Shown here: piece after piece, positions 1-7,591 of the stretch
How positions within the stretch are numbered: the stretch's first letter is position 1
How the letters are laid out: the number at the start of each line of letters is the position of its first letter
Assembly (NCBI GenBank): GCA_045592105.1
Contig: JAZNUB010000042.1
Location: 1-27,817, forward strand
Direction of reading: 5' to 3'
DNA from: SIG636 sp045592105
Lineage (GTDB): Bacteria; Bacillota; Clostridia; Oscillospirales; CAG-382
DNA length: 27,817 nucleotides
Notes under the pieces: model-generated
Seen by the model: only the letters and a program-made list of their open reading frames with translations
The model's database searches: none
What the model was told of the DNA's origin: nothing
Position numbers and translations under genes: made by a program

Positions 1-138
1 GGCTGTCTCAAATTGAAATTTTGAGATGGAACCATATACAAAAGCAACAAAAAAATCAAGGGCAGCCAAATAATGCCCTTGATTTTTTTGTTAAGGTTGC
101 ACATAGCGTTCACAATTTGTTAATGCTATGAGACAGCC
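1..138. mobile_element. MITE-like palindromic element with 10-bp terminal inverted repeats
   Basis: The first ten bases GGCTGTCTCA are the exact reverse complement of 129-138 (TGAGACAGCC). A smaller inverted repeat, TCTCAAA/TTTGAGA, lies at 6-12 and 20-26, and a long hairpin occupies the middle. No open reading frame lies inside, so this looks like a non-autonomous element or a remnant of an insertion sequence. Ends of this type recall DDE-transposase insertion sequences (possibly IS1182-like), but that is from memory and unchecked. A target-site duplication cannot be assessed because the window begins at the first repeat base; contigs often break at such repeats. Confidence 0.55.
49..89. terminator. 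Bidirectional intrinsic terminator hairpin inside the MITE-like element
   Basis: A perfect 16-bp stem (49-64 with 74-89) encloses a 9-nt loop. It has seven A residues on one side and seven T residues on the other, so it gives a stem plus U-tract on either strand. It lies 68 nt past the stop codon of the minus-strand FTR-like gene and is the obvious end of that operon. The terminator therefore appears to be supplied by the mobile element. Confidence 0.75.
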
Positions 139-156
139 CCATTATGTTTGGCGGTT

Positions 157-357
157 TTAGTCTTTGGATTTGTAGTACAACATGCAATGGCAATAGCCTT
201 CAAAATTTGGGTCAGCTATCTGGTCTTTAAACTCCTTGCATATACATTTGTATTCCTCTGTTTTTGGGATGCGGCAAGGGCAGTAACCGCCCTTTGCTTT
301 TAGCCCTTCTTTAATTCTGTTCACGATTTCTTTATCTTCGTTAAGTCTTACAGCCAT
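157..357 (-). CDS. Ferredoxin:thioredoxin reductase catalytic-chain-like protein
   Basis: This 66-residue protein carries three closely spaced cysteine motifs: CPC near residue 26, CIC near residue 38 and CHC near residue 56. The known catalytic (beta) chain of ferredoxin:thioredoxin reductase uses CPC, CPC and CHC motifs to hold a 4Fe-4S cluster beside a redox-active disulfide, passing electrons from ferredoxin to thioredoxin. The protein is shorter than the plant chain, and no variable subunit is encoded nearby, as in stand-alone versions in anaerobes. The start is ATG at 357 with GAGGTG (363-368) just upstream. It lies 13 nt after the DUF368 gene and is probably co-transcribed with it. The family assignment is good; the electron donor and partner are inferred. 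Confidence 0.8.
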   Translation of the reverse strand: MAVRLNEDKEIVNRIKEGLKAKGGYCPCRIPKTEEYKCICKEFKDQIADPNFEGYCHCMLYYKSKD

Positions 358-370
358 TAAAACACCTCAA

Positions 371-1288
371 CTAATCAACCTTTACTTTGCTTTGCATTAT
401 ATCAAGCAAATACCCTGCGGCAAAACCGCCAACCAATCCTGCGGCGCATATTAAGCCTGCGGAAAGCGAACTAAACTGTATAGGAATAAGTAAAACTGTT
501 GATGCTAATAAAGTGCCGAGTACAAAGTGAAACGCTATGGAGTTGAACTTGTTAAAAAGCCAATTAATAGGCTTTGCAAGCAACAGCACGGTTGCTAAAC
601 CACCGATGCCAAGCGGCAACAAGAAGCTTACGATAACAGATGTATCCAAATGCATCAAGGATTTAAGCATAGCTGTCATATCGTCAAACAGCCCAAGACA
701 CATAAGGGGAGAAGAAAAGCTCATACCCGGTACGATGATGCTTATACCGCAAATGATACCGCAAATGATAAACCAAAAGAAGTTAGGGGTTATATCAATG
801 CTTCCGATTGGAATGGCGGAGCCAACAAGCTTTGCGATTTGTGTAGGGTCTTCACCCTTGGAGCCAAGGATAGCAAAAACCAAAAACATTACAACGAAGG
901 AACCTACAAGCGTTCCCCAAGATGCTTTGGTGCGTTTTTCTGCGCATGCCTCTTTCCACAAAGCGGGAAGTGTGCCAAGTATAAGGCCAACAAATATCGA
1001 TTGCATAAGAGAAGTATTTTTCTCAAGCAGGATATCAAGAATACCGCCAAAGCAAACAAAACCAACGGCAACGCCCAAAACTATGGGCAAAAGAAGCTTC
1101 CAATGCTTTTTTATGCCTGTGAAGGGGAGTGCAAGAGTTTCCATAAGCGGCTGATAAACACCAAAAATAACGCACATAACGCCACCGCTTAAACCGGGAA
1201 GTATTGCTCCTATTCCGATAAAAGCACCTAAAAATATATTAAACAGCCATTTAAAGACAACGTTTATATTTTTGCTTTTGTTCTCCAT
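371..1288 (-). CDS. DUF368 membrane protein (candidate polyprenyl-phosphate translocase, PopT-like)
   Basis: This 305-residue integral membrane protein has about eight to ten hydrophobic segments. Two similar signatures, PGLSGG near residue 33 and PGMSFS near residue 188, match the internally duplicated DUF368 family. DUF368 proteins, together with the unrelated DedA protein UptA, were reported to return undecaprenyl phosphate across the cytoplasmic membrane for reuse in envelope synthesis; whether that holds here is inference. ATG at 1288 is chosen because AGGAG (1298-1302) sits 9 nt upstream. A GTG at 1294 would leave only 3 nt. A strong promoter lies upstream, and the FTR-like gene follows after 13 nt. 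Confidence 0.85.
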   Translation of the reverse strand: MENKSKNINVVFKWLFNIFLGAFIGIGAILPGLSGGVMCVIFGVYQPLMETLALPFTGIKKHWKLLLPIVLGVAVGFVCFGGILDILLEKNTSLMQSIFVGLILGTLPALWKEACAEKRTKASWGTLVGSFVVMFLVFAILGSKGEDPTQIAKLVGSAIPIGSIDITPNFFWFIICGIICGISIIVPGMSFSSPLMCLGLFDDMTAMLKSLMHLDTSVIVSFLLPLGIGGLATVLLLAKPINWLFNKFNSIAFHFVLGTLLASTVLLIPIQFSSLSAGLICAAGLVGGFAAGYLLDIMQSKVKVD

Positions 1289-1322
1289 AAACACAATCTC
1301 CTAATTAAAAAAAGTTTTGTTT

Positions 1323-1351
1323 AGTATATCATTTATACGATGCTATGTCAA
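1323..1351 (-). promoter_or_regulatory. Promoter of the DUF368-FTR operon
   Basis: Read leftwards, TTGACA (1351-1346) and TATACT (1328-1323) are separated by 17 nt, with TGA immediately before the -10 (extended -10). This is near-consensus for sigma-A and is divergent from the gltX promoter. Confidence 0.75.
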
Positions 1352-1394
1352 TATATTCAATTTTAAAAAGAAAGCAAAAATTATTATATAGGTA

Positions 1395-1423
1395 TTGAAA
1401 AAAACAGTAATATGTGGTAAAAT
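1395..1423 (+). promoter_or_regulatory. Promoter of the gltX-glnS run
   Basis: TTGAAA (1395-1400) and TAAAAT (1418-1423) are separated by 17 nt, with TGG before the -10. The expected start of transcription is about 25 nt upstream of the gltX ATG. Confidence 0.7.
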
Positions 1424-1453
1424 TTATTATTACCAATTAATTTGGGAGGATTT

Positions 1454-3112
1454 ATGGATTATATAAAGCTTGCTGATTTACTTTTTCCCGATGTAGATAA
1501 AGATACAGAGTATTACGAGAACTTGTATCCCGCACGCGTGCTTCCCGAAGGCGCGATAGTAACGCGTTTTGCACCCAGCCCTACGGGTTTTGTTCATTTT
1601 GGCGGTTTGTTTCCCGTTCTTGTATGCGAAAGGCTTGCACACCAAAGCGGCGGCATTTTCTATTTAAGGATAGAGGATACCGATTCCAAGCGTGAGGTTG
1701 AGGGCGCGGAAAAAGATATAATTAAAGCGTTTGAAACATTTGGTGTAAAGTTTGATGAAAGCGTTATTCACGGTGGTAACTACGGCCCGTACAGGCAAAG
1801 TGATAGGCGTGATATATACAGATGCTATGCTAAAAAGCTTGTTGCAGAGGGTAAGGCGTATCCTTGCTTTTGCACCGCGGAGGAGCTTTCTGCTTTGCGT
1901 GAAAAGCAGGAAGCGGCAAAAGTTATACCAGGGTATTACGGTGAGTATGTAAAGTGCCGTGACCTTGATTATGAACAGGTTAAGGAGAATATAGATGCTG
2001 GCAAGCCCTTTGTTTTGCGCTTTAAGTCTTTTGGTGACAGTAAGAATAAAATTAAATTTACCGATCTTGTTAAGGGTACGATAGAAGTTACCGAAAACGA
2101 TATAGACCACGTTTTGCTTAAGAGTGACGGTATGCCCACTTACCACCTTGCACACGTAGTTGATGACCATTTGATGCATACAACCCACGTTATAAGGGGT
2201 GAGGAGTGGCTGTCCAGCTTGCCTTATCACATCCAGTTGTTTAATGCTTTCGGTTTCCGTTTGCCTAAATATCTGCATATATCTCAATTGATGCGTCTAG
2301 CAGAGGTTGAGGAGGACGGTATTATTAAGCAGGTTAAGAAGAAATTATCCAAGCGTGATAAAGGCGCCGGTTTAACCTCTTATTTCGGTGATGGCTATGC
2401 ACCCGAATGCGTTACGGAATATGTTTTAACCTTGCTTAATTCCAATTTTGAGGAATGGCGCAAAGCTAATCCAACAGCACCGCTTCAAGAGTTTAAGTTT
2501 GCGATAAAGAAAATGAGCGCATCGGGTTCGCTTTTCGATTTAAAGAAGCTTGAGGACGTTAGTAAGAACGTTTTATCTCGCTTTAGTGCGGACGAGATAT
2601 ACGAAAGGCTTGTTATATGGACAGCAGAGTATGATAAAGATTTTAACGCGCTGCTTTGCGACAAGCCCGATTATGCAAAGCGTATACTTGCTATTGGCCG
2701 TGGCGGTAATAAGCCCAGAAAGGACTTTGCTTTGTATAGCGAGGTTAAAGGGTATATGGGCTTTTTCTATGACGAGTATTTCGAAATAAAGGATTCCATC
2801 CCCGAAAGCTTTAAGAAGGAAGATATAAAGAGAGCTATTGAGCTGTTTATAGCAAGCTATGATGCCGCAGATGATCAAACTACTTGGTTTGCAAAGATTA
2901 AAGACGTTGCTTCTGCAATAGGCTATAGCCCCGATATCAAGGCTTATAAGGCAAATCCGGAGCAGTTTGGCGGGCACGTTGGGGACGTAAGTATGTTCCT
3001 TCGCGTTGCTGTTACGGGCAAAACCAACAGCCCCGATATGTATGAGGTTATGTCTATTTTAGGCAAGGAACGTGTTGTTGCACGCCTTGAAGCTTTTATT
3101 AATAAAATATAA
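1454..3112 (+). CDS. gltX: Glutamyl-tRNA synthetase (class I)
   Basis: This enzyme charges tRNA-Glu with glutamate. The HIGH-type ATP motif appears as VHFGG (His48), preceded by APSPTG, and the KMSKS loop as KLSKR (297-301). A CxC pair in CFCTAEEL with a later cysteine in YVKC fits the zinc-binding insertion of bacterial GluRS. The C-terminus has the usual LR-TG-LGKE-RL pattern of the helical anticodon-binding domain. At 552 residues it is longer than most bacterial GluRS (about 470-500). ATG 1454 is preferred over TTG 1442 because the TTG lies inside the ribosome binding site (GGAGG 1445-1449). It heads an operon with glnS 13 nt downstream, so one transcript encodes both enzymes of Glu/Gln charging. 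Confidence 0.93.
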   Translation: MDYIKLADLLFPDVDKDTEYYENLYPARVLPEGAIVTRFAPSPTGFVHFGGLFPVLVCERLAHQSGGIFYLRIEDTDSKREVEGAEKDIIKAFETFGVKFDESVIHGGNYGPYRQSDRRDIYRCYAKKLVAEGKAYPCFCTAEELSALREKQEAAKVIPGYYGEYVKCRDLDYEQVKENIDAGKPFVLRFKSFGDSKNKIKFTDLVKGTIEVTENDIDHVLLKSDGMPTYHLAHVVDDHLMHTTHVIRGEEWLSSLPYHIQLFNAFGFRLPKYLHISQLMRLAEVEEDGIIKQVKKKLSKRDKGAGLTSYFGDGYAPECVTEYVLTLLNSNFEEWRKANPTAPLQEFKFAIKKMSASGSLFDLKKLEDVSKNVLSRFSADEIYERLVIWTAEYDKDFNALLCDKPDYAKRILAIGRGGNKPRKDFALYSEVKGYMGFFYDEYFEIKDSIPESFKKEDIKRAIELFIASYDAADDQTTWFAKIKDVASAIGYSPDIKAYKANPEQFGGHVGDVSMFLRVAVTGKTNSPDMYEVMSILGKERVVARLEAFINKI

Positions 3113-3125
3113 TGGAGTATTGTAA

Positions 3126-4784
3126 ATGGAAAACACAAGCAATTATTTGTTTGATATAATCGAAGGCGATTTAAGCGAGGGTAAGGTTGAGAAAATACAC
3201 ACGCGCTTTCCGCCTGAGCCTAACGGCTGTTTGCATATAGGCAGTGCAAAGGCTATATGCATTAATTACAGCGCTGCAAAAAAATTTGGCGGCAAGTTTA
3301 ATTTAAGGTATGACGATACAAACCCCTCAAAAGAGGATGACAGCTATGTAAAATCCATATACGAGGATCTTTTATGGCTTGGCGCGGTGCCGGACGGTGT
3401 TTTTTACGGCTCCGATTATTTTGAAAAATGCTATGAATACGCTGTTTTTCTTATAAAAAAAGGTTTAGCGTATGTTTGCGACCTTAATGCAGAGCAAATG
3501 AGGGAGTATAGAGGCACTTTAACAGAGCCCGGTAAGGAAAGCCCTTATCGCAACCGCACGGTTGAAGAAAACCTTGAGCTGTTTGAGCGTATGCGTAATG
3601 GTGAGTTTGAGGATGGCGCTTGCACCCTTCGCGCTAAGATAGATATGGCTTCCCCAAATATGAATATGCGCGACCCTGCGATATACCGTATACTTCACGT
3701 TTCTCACCACAGGCAGGGCAACAAGTGGTGTATATACCCCTTATACGATTTTGCACACCCTATACAGGATGCTTTAGAGGGTATAAGCCACTCTATGTGC
3801 TCTATAGAGTTTGAAAATCACCGCCCGCTTTATGATTGGGTTGTGGAAAACATTGGGTTTGATCCCGCACCGCATCAATACGAGTTTGCTCGTTTGAATG
3901 TTACAAACACAGTTATGAGCAAGCGCTATTTGAGAAAGCTTGTAGAGGAAGGCTTTGTTGACGGTTGGGACGATCCGAGAATGCCAACGCTTTCCGGGCT
4001 TAGGCGCAGGGGCTATACACCCTCAAGCATTTTTTCCTTTGTTGAAAAAGCGGGTGTTGCCAAGAACTTTAGTATAGTTGATATCGCACTTTTGGAGCAT
4101 TGCTTAAGAGATGAGCTTAACGCAAAAGCAAAGCGTAGAATAGCCGTTCTTGACCCTATAAAGCTTATAGTTGATAATTATCCCGAGGATAAAACAGAGT
4201 ATTTCCCCATATCCAATAACCCCAACGATGAAGCAGCAGGTACAAGGCAGGTTGCTTTCACAAAAGAGCTATATATCGACAAAGCAGATTTTTCGCTTAA
4301 TCCCCCTCCTAAGTATTTCCGCTTGAAGCCTGATGGAGAGGTTAGGCTTATGGGTGCGTATATAGTTAAATACGCAGGCGTTGATACTGATGCGGACGGA
4401 AACGTTGTTGCGATACATTGCACTGCGGATTTGGAAAGCAGCAACGGTATGCCTGTTGACGGCAGAAAAGTTAAAGGTACGATACATTGGGTTTCTGCAA
4501 GCAACTGTATCGAAGCTGAAATAAGAGTATACGATAAGCTTTTCACCATCGAAAATACAGGTGCTATCCCTGAAGACAAAACCTATGACGATTATCTTAA
4601 CCCCGAAAGCCTTAAGGTTTATAAATCCTGCAAGCTTGAAAAGGCTTTGGAGGATGCAAAAGAGGGCGAAAGCTTCCAGTTTGTGCGTACAGGCTATTTC
4701 TGCAAGGATACAAAGAATAGTGCCGTGTTTAATCAAACAGTATCTTTAAAGGATTCTAAGCCGATAGCGGAGCTTACAAAGTAA
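3126..4784 (+). CDS. glnS: Glutaminyl-tRNA synthetase (class I)
   Basis: This enzyme charges tRNA-Gln directly with glutamine. PPEPNG precedes the HIGH-type motif, here HIGS (His37). The KMSKS loop is VMSKR (Met264-Lys266). The C-terminal half has the beta-barrel anticodon-binding region typical of GlnRS rather than the helical domain of GluRS. The 552-residue length matches E. coli GlnRS (about 554). GGAG at 3114-3117 lies 8 nt before the ATG. Most Firmicutes make Gln-tRNA through GatCAB; GlnRS occurs in some Clostridia and is usually viewed as acquired by transfer. Placement directly behind gltX implies co-expression of the two related synthetases. Confidence 0.93.
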   Translation: MENTSNYLFDIIEGDLSEGKVEKIHTRFPPEPNGCLHIGSAKAICINYSAAKKFGGKFNLRYDDTNPSKEDDSYVKSIYEDLLWLGAVPDGVFYGSDYFEKCYEYAVFLIKKGLAYVCDLNAEQMREYRGTLTEPGKESPYRNRTVEENLELFERMRNGEFEDGACTLRAKIDMASPNMNMRDPAIYRILHVSHHRQGNKWCIYPLYDFAHPIQDALEGISHSMCSIEFENHRPLYDWVVENIGFDPAPHQYEFARLNVTNTVMSKRYLRKLVEEGFVDGWDDPRMPTLSGLRRRGYTPSSIFSFVEKAGVAKNFSIVDIALLEHCLRDELNAKAKRRIAVLDPIKLIVDNYPEDKTEYFPISNNPNDEAAGTRQVAFTKELYIDKADFSLNPPPKYFRLKPDGEVRLMGAYIVKYAGVDTDADGNVVAIHCTADLESSNGMPVDGRKVKGTIHWVSASNCIEAEIRVYDKLFTIENTGAIPEDKTYDDYLNPESLKVYKSCKLEKALEDAKEGESFQFVRTGYFCKDTKNSAVFNQTVSLKDSKPIAELTK

Positions 4785-4819
4785 AGCATAAAATCCAAGC
4801 ATAAAGGTGGGTGAGCGTT

Positions 4820-5455
4820 ATGAATATGTATTTGGATTTGTTTCTAACGTATGCAAAGGTTGGCGCTATGACGTTTGGCGGCGGATATGCAATGCTTCCC
4901 ATTTTAAAAAGGGAAATAGTTGACCGCAAGGGCTGGATAGACGAGGACGACCTTATAGATTGCTATGCGATAGGGCAATGCACCCCTGGTGTAATTGCAG
5001 TAAACGCTGCAACGCTTATCGGCTACCAAAAAAAGGGCTTTTTCGGTGCGCTTTGTGCTACAACAGGTGTTATTACCCCACCTATCTTGATTATTATTTG
5101 TATAGCTTCTATTATTCAAGCATTTAGCGGCAACGCATATGTTCAACACGCGCTTGCGGGGATGAACGTTGCTATATGTGCTGTTATCGCGCTTACTGTT
5201 GCGGGGTTACTAAAAAAAACGTGGAAAGATTTGATTTCAATAGCCATAGGTATTGTTGTTTTTGCTTTAACTTTGGCGTTTGATATACCAACTGTCTTGG
5301 CGGTTCTAATGGCAGCTGTTGTTGGTATAGTTGTTACCACGATAAAAAAGAATAAGGCTATCAAGCGCGAGAAAAAAGAAAAAATGCATTCTCACGAACG
5401 GCCTAAAAAGGGAAGCGGTAAGCGTAGCCGTGTGAAAGGCGGTGACGGTAAATGA
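4820..5455 (+). CDS. chrA: Chromate transporter family permease, first half
   Basis: This 211-residue membrane protein has the N-terminal chromate-transporter signature: FGGGYAMLP near residue 20 and GQCTPGVIA near residue 55, followed by several hydrophobic helices. The tail from about residue 175 is strongly basic and hydrophilic. In this family, short ChrA proteins of about 200 residues are encoded as adjacent pairs that assemble with opposite membrane orientation. The natural substrate in anaerobes is uncertain and need not be chromate. ATG 4820 is chosen because AGGTGG (4805-4810) lies 9 nt upstream; GTG 4811 would overlap it. The stop overlaps the next start by four bases (ATGA), implying translational coupling. 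Confidence 0.85.
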   Translation: MNMYLDLFLTYAKVGAMTFGGGYAMLPILKREIVDRKGWIDEDDLIDCYAIGQCTPGVIAVNAATLIGYQKKGFFGALCATTGVITPPILIIICIASIIQAFSGNAYVQHALAGMNVAICAVIALTVAGLLKKTWKDLISIAIGIVVFALTLAFDIPTVLAVLMAAVVGIVVTTIKKNKAIKREKKEKMHSHERPKKGSGKRSRVKGGDGK

Positions 5456-6021
5456 CACTTTTGATGTGCTTTTGGGAGTTTTTCAAAACAGGGTTGTTTG
5501 CTGTTGGCGGCGGGCTTGCCACGATACCGTTTTTACAGGAAATGGCGGAAAAGCATCCCGATTGGTTTACTAAAGAGGAGCTTACAAGCTTTATCGCAAT
5601 TTCCGAATCAACACCGGGACCTATTGGTATAAATATTGCAACCTATGCGGGATACAAGATTTACGGTCCCGTTGGTTCGTTGGTATGTACCTTCTCTTTG
5701 GTGTTGCCGTCTTTTCTGGTGATATTGATTATAGCGCGTGCTTTGAATAAGTTCAAAAGCAACGAGATAGTGCAGGGCGCGTTTTACGGCATTCGTCCTG
5801 CTTCTACAGCACTTATTACTTGTGCCTTGCTTTCAACCTTTATAGAGGTGCTTGTAGACATTTCAGCAGTTGAGTCTGTAAAAACCTTCTTTACATCCAT
5901 AGATTATATGTCTATTGCGTTGTTTGCTATAATATTGATAGGCGCATCAATATTCAAAAAGGTGCATCCGATAGTGTTTATAGCCGTTGGTGCTGTGGCG
6001 GGCATTATATTCAAGATGTAA
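5452..6021 (+). CDS. chrA: Chromate transporter family permease, second half
   Basis: This 189-residue polytopic membrane protein is homologous to its upstream neighbour. It repeats the family signature as VGGGLATIP near residue 20 and ESTPGPIGI near residue 54. It overlaps the first half by four bases, as expected for a two-component short-chain ChrA pair. It lacks the basic C-terminal tail of the first half, so the pair is asymmetric on the cytoplasmic side. Substrate is unproven. A weak hairpin follows the stop codon and a fresh promoter precedes citrate synthase, so this is probably the last gene of the run that starts at gltX. Confidence 0.85.
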   Translation: MTLLMCFWEFFKTGLFAVGGGLATIPFLQEMAEKHPDWFTKEELTSFIAISESTPGPIGINIATYAGYKIYGPVGSLVCTFSLVLPSFLVILIIARALNKFKSNEIVQGAFYGIRPASTALITCALLSTFIEVLVDISAVESVKTFFTSIDYMSIALFAIILIGASIFKKVHPIVFIAVGAVAGIIFKM

Positions 6022-6042
6022 AGCGTAACGCTTTTCTCTTTT
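6020..6042 (+). terminator. Weak intrinsic terminator after chrA pair
   Basis: AAAGCG (6020-6025) pairs with CGCTTT (6029-6034) around a 3-nt loop and is followed by a pyrimidine-rich TTCTCTTTT tract. The stem is only 6 bp and starts within the stop codon, so termination may be partial. Confidence 0.4.
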
Positions 6043-6056
6043 ATGTGTTTTGACGA

Positions 6057-6085
6057 TTGATATTTATTAATGATTAGTGTATAAT
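6057..6085 (+). promoter_or_regulatory. Promoter of citrate synthase
   Basis: TTGATA (6057-6062) and a perfect TATAAT (6080-6085) are separated by 17 nt, about 30 nt upstream of the start codon. Confidence 0.7.
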
Positions 6086-6114
6086 TATTTATACACTGTG
6101 ATCGGAGGGGAAAT

Positions 6115-7485
6115 ATGAACCGAATAGATCCAAGATTTTCCGAAATAATACCGGAAATTAAAGACCTTGCAAAGCTTTGTGTAGAAAACAGTCATATAGA
6201 GCCGGAGCTTTACGCGAAATACGATGTAAAGCGTGGTCTGCGTGATATTAGCGGCCGCGGTGTTTTAACAGGGCTTACTGAAATTGCTGAAGTGCATTCT
6301 TATACAATCCGTGATGCTGAGTACGTTCCTTGTGAGGGTAAGCTTTTTTACAGAGGCATTGATATAGAGGATATTGTATCGGGCTTCTTGAAGGATGACA
6401 GACCTGGTTTTGAGGAAACAACGTATCTTCTTTTGTTTGGTGAGCTTCCAAGCAGAGAACAGCTTAACGATTTTAATAAGCTTTTGGGAAGCTACCGAAG
6501 CTTGCCAACCAATTTTGTGCGCGACGTTATTATGAAAGCACCCAGCCGTAATATGATGAACTCGCTTGCAAAAAGTATATTAACCTTGTATTCGTACGAT
6601 GCAAAGGCGGATGAAACTGATATACCCAACGTTTTAAGGCAGTCTTTAGAGCTTATAGCTATATTCCCTCTTCTTGTTGTGTATAGCTATCAGGCGTATT
6701 CTTATTATCATGACGGTCAAAGCCTTATGATACATACGCCCAGCCCTACCTTGTCTACTGCTGAGAACCTTCTTTTGCTGCTTCGCGGCGCAAATAATTA
6801 TACAAAGCTTGAAGCAAAGATACTTGATTTGGCTTTGATGCTTCATGCTGACCATGGTGGCGGTAACAATTCCACCTTTACAACCCGCGTTGTAACTTCT
6901 ACGGGTACTGATACGTATTCTGCAATAACAGCGGCTGTTGGCTCCTTGAAAGGGCCTAAGCATGGCGGCGCAAACATTAAAGTTGCCGAGATGTTTGAGG
7001 ATATGAAGAAAAACGTGGCTGATTGGGAAGACGATGCTGCTATCGTTGATTATCTTACAAGGCTTTTGCACAAAAAAGCTTTTGACAACGCAGGCTTAAT
7101 ATATGGTGTTGGACACGCGGTATATTCTCTTTCGGACCCCAGAGCGCGCGTTTTCAAAAATTTTGTTAAAGATCTTGCTGTGGAGAAAGGCAGAGAAAAA
7201 GAGTTTGCTCTTTATGACCGCGTTGAAAAGTTGGCACCCGAGGTTATTGCCAAGGAAAGGCGCATTTATAAGGGCATTAGCGCTAACGTTGACTTTTATA
7301 GTGGGTTTGTTTACAGTATGCTTGATTTACCCAAAGAGCTGTATACCCCTATATTTGCGGTTGCAAGAATATCCGGTTGGTGTGCACATAGAATAGAAGA
7401 GCTTATTAACACAGGGAAGATTATAAGACCTGCATTTAAAAACGTTGCAAAACGCAGGAATTATGTTCCCATTGACGAGCGATAA
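6115..7485 (+). CDS. Citrate synthase
   Basis: This enzyme condenses acetyl-CoA with oxaloacetate to form citrate; in an anaerobe it probably feeds 2-oxoglutarate and glutamate synthesis. The family catalytic residues are visible: His283 in GPKHGGA, His334 in GVGHAVY and Asp393 in NVDFYSG. HADHGGG (244-250) marks the conserved helix before the active site. At 456 residues it is longer than the common 370-430 residue form, with the extra length at the N-terminus, as in a clostridial subgroup. ATG 6115 follows GGAGG (6104-6108) by 6 nt. It has its own promoter and terminator, so it is probably monocistronic. A 2-methylcitrate synthase activity cannot be excluded by motifs alone. Confidence 0.92.
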   Translation: MNRIDPRFSEIIPEIKDLAKLCVENSHIEPELYAKYDVKRGLRDISGRGVLTGLTEIAEVHSYTIRDAEYVPCEGKLFYRGIDIEDIVSGFLKDDRPGFEETTYLLLFGELPSREQLNDFNKLLGSYRSLPTNFVRDVIMKAPSRNMMNSLAKSILTLYSYDAKADETDIPNVLRQSLELIAIFPLLVVYSYQAYSYYHDGQSLMIHTPSPTLSTAENLLLLLRGANNYTKLEAKILDLALMLHADHGGGNNSTFTTRVVTSTGTDTYSAITAAVGSLKGPKHGGANIKVAEMFEDMKKNVADWEDDAAIVDYLTRLLHKKAFDNAGLIYGVGHAVYSLSDPRARVFKNFVKDLAVEKGREKEFALYDRVEKLAPEVIAKERRIYKGISANVDFYSGFVYSMLDLPKELYTPIFAVARISGWCAHRIEELINTGKIIRPAFKNVAKRRNYVPIDER

Positions 7486-7491
7486 TAACGT

Positions 7492-7523
7492 AAAGAAAGC
7501 TGTTTGCCGCAGCTTTCTTTTTT
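7492..7523 (+). terminator. Intrinsic terminator after citrate synthase
   Basis: An 11-bp stem (7492-7502 with 7510-7520) has a 7-nt loop and ends in a T-rich run. It begins 7 nt after the stop codon. Confidence 0.8.
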
Positions 7524-7566
7524 ATAAAACGCTTGCAATGTTTTGCGCGATATGCTAATATATCAT

Positions 7567-7575
7567 TGGTATAAT
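7567..7575 (+). promoter_or_regulatory. Extended -10 promoter of the seven-gene run
   Basis: TGG is followed directly by TATAAT (7570-7575), 16 nt before the start codon of the next gene. No good -35 box is seen at 17 nt; a TTGCGC at 7543-7548 is too distant. Extended -10 promoters can work without one. Confidence 0.5.
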
Positions 7576-7591
7576 ATATAGGTGGTATACT

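Noticed and set aside
537..1192. Two plus-strand frames of about 180-205 codons over the DUF368 gene
   Set aside because: They are antisense to a gene with clear DUF368 motifs, a promoter and a ribosome binding site. Neither encodes a recognisable domain.
6050..6085. TTGACG at 6050-6055 as the -35 of citrate synthase
   Set aside because: The spacer to TATAAT would be 24 nt. TTGATA at 6057-6062 gives the normal 17 nt.
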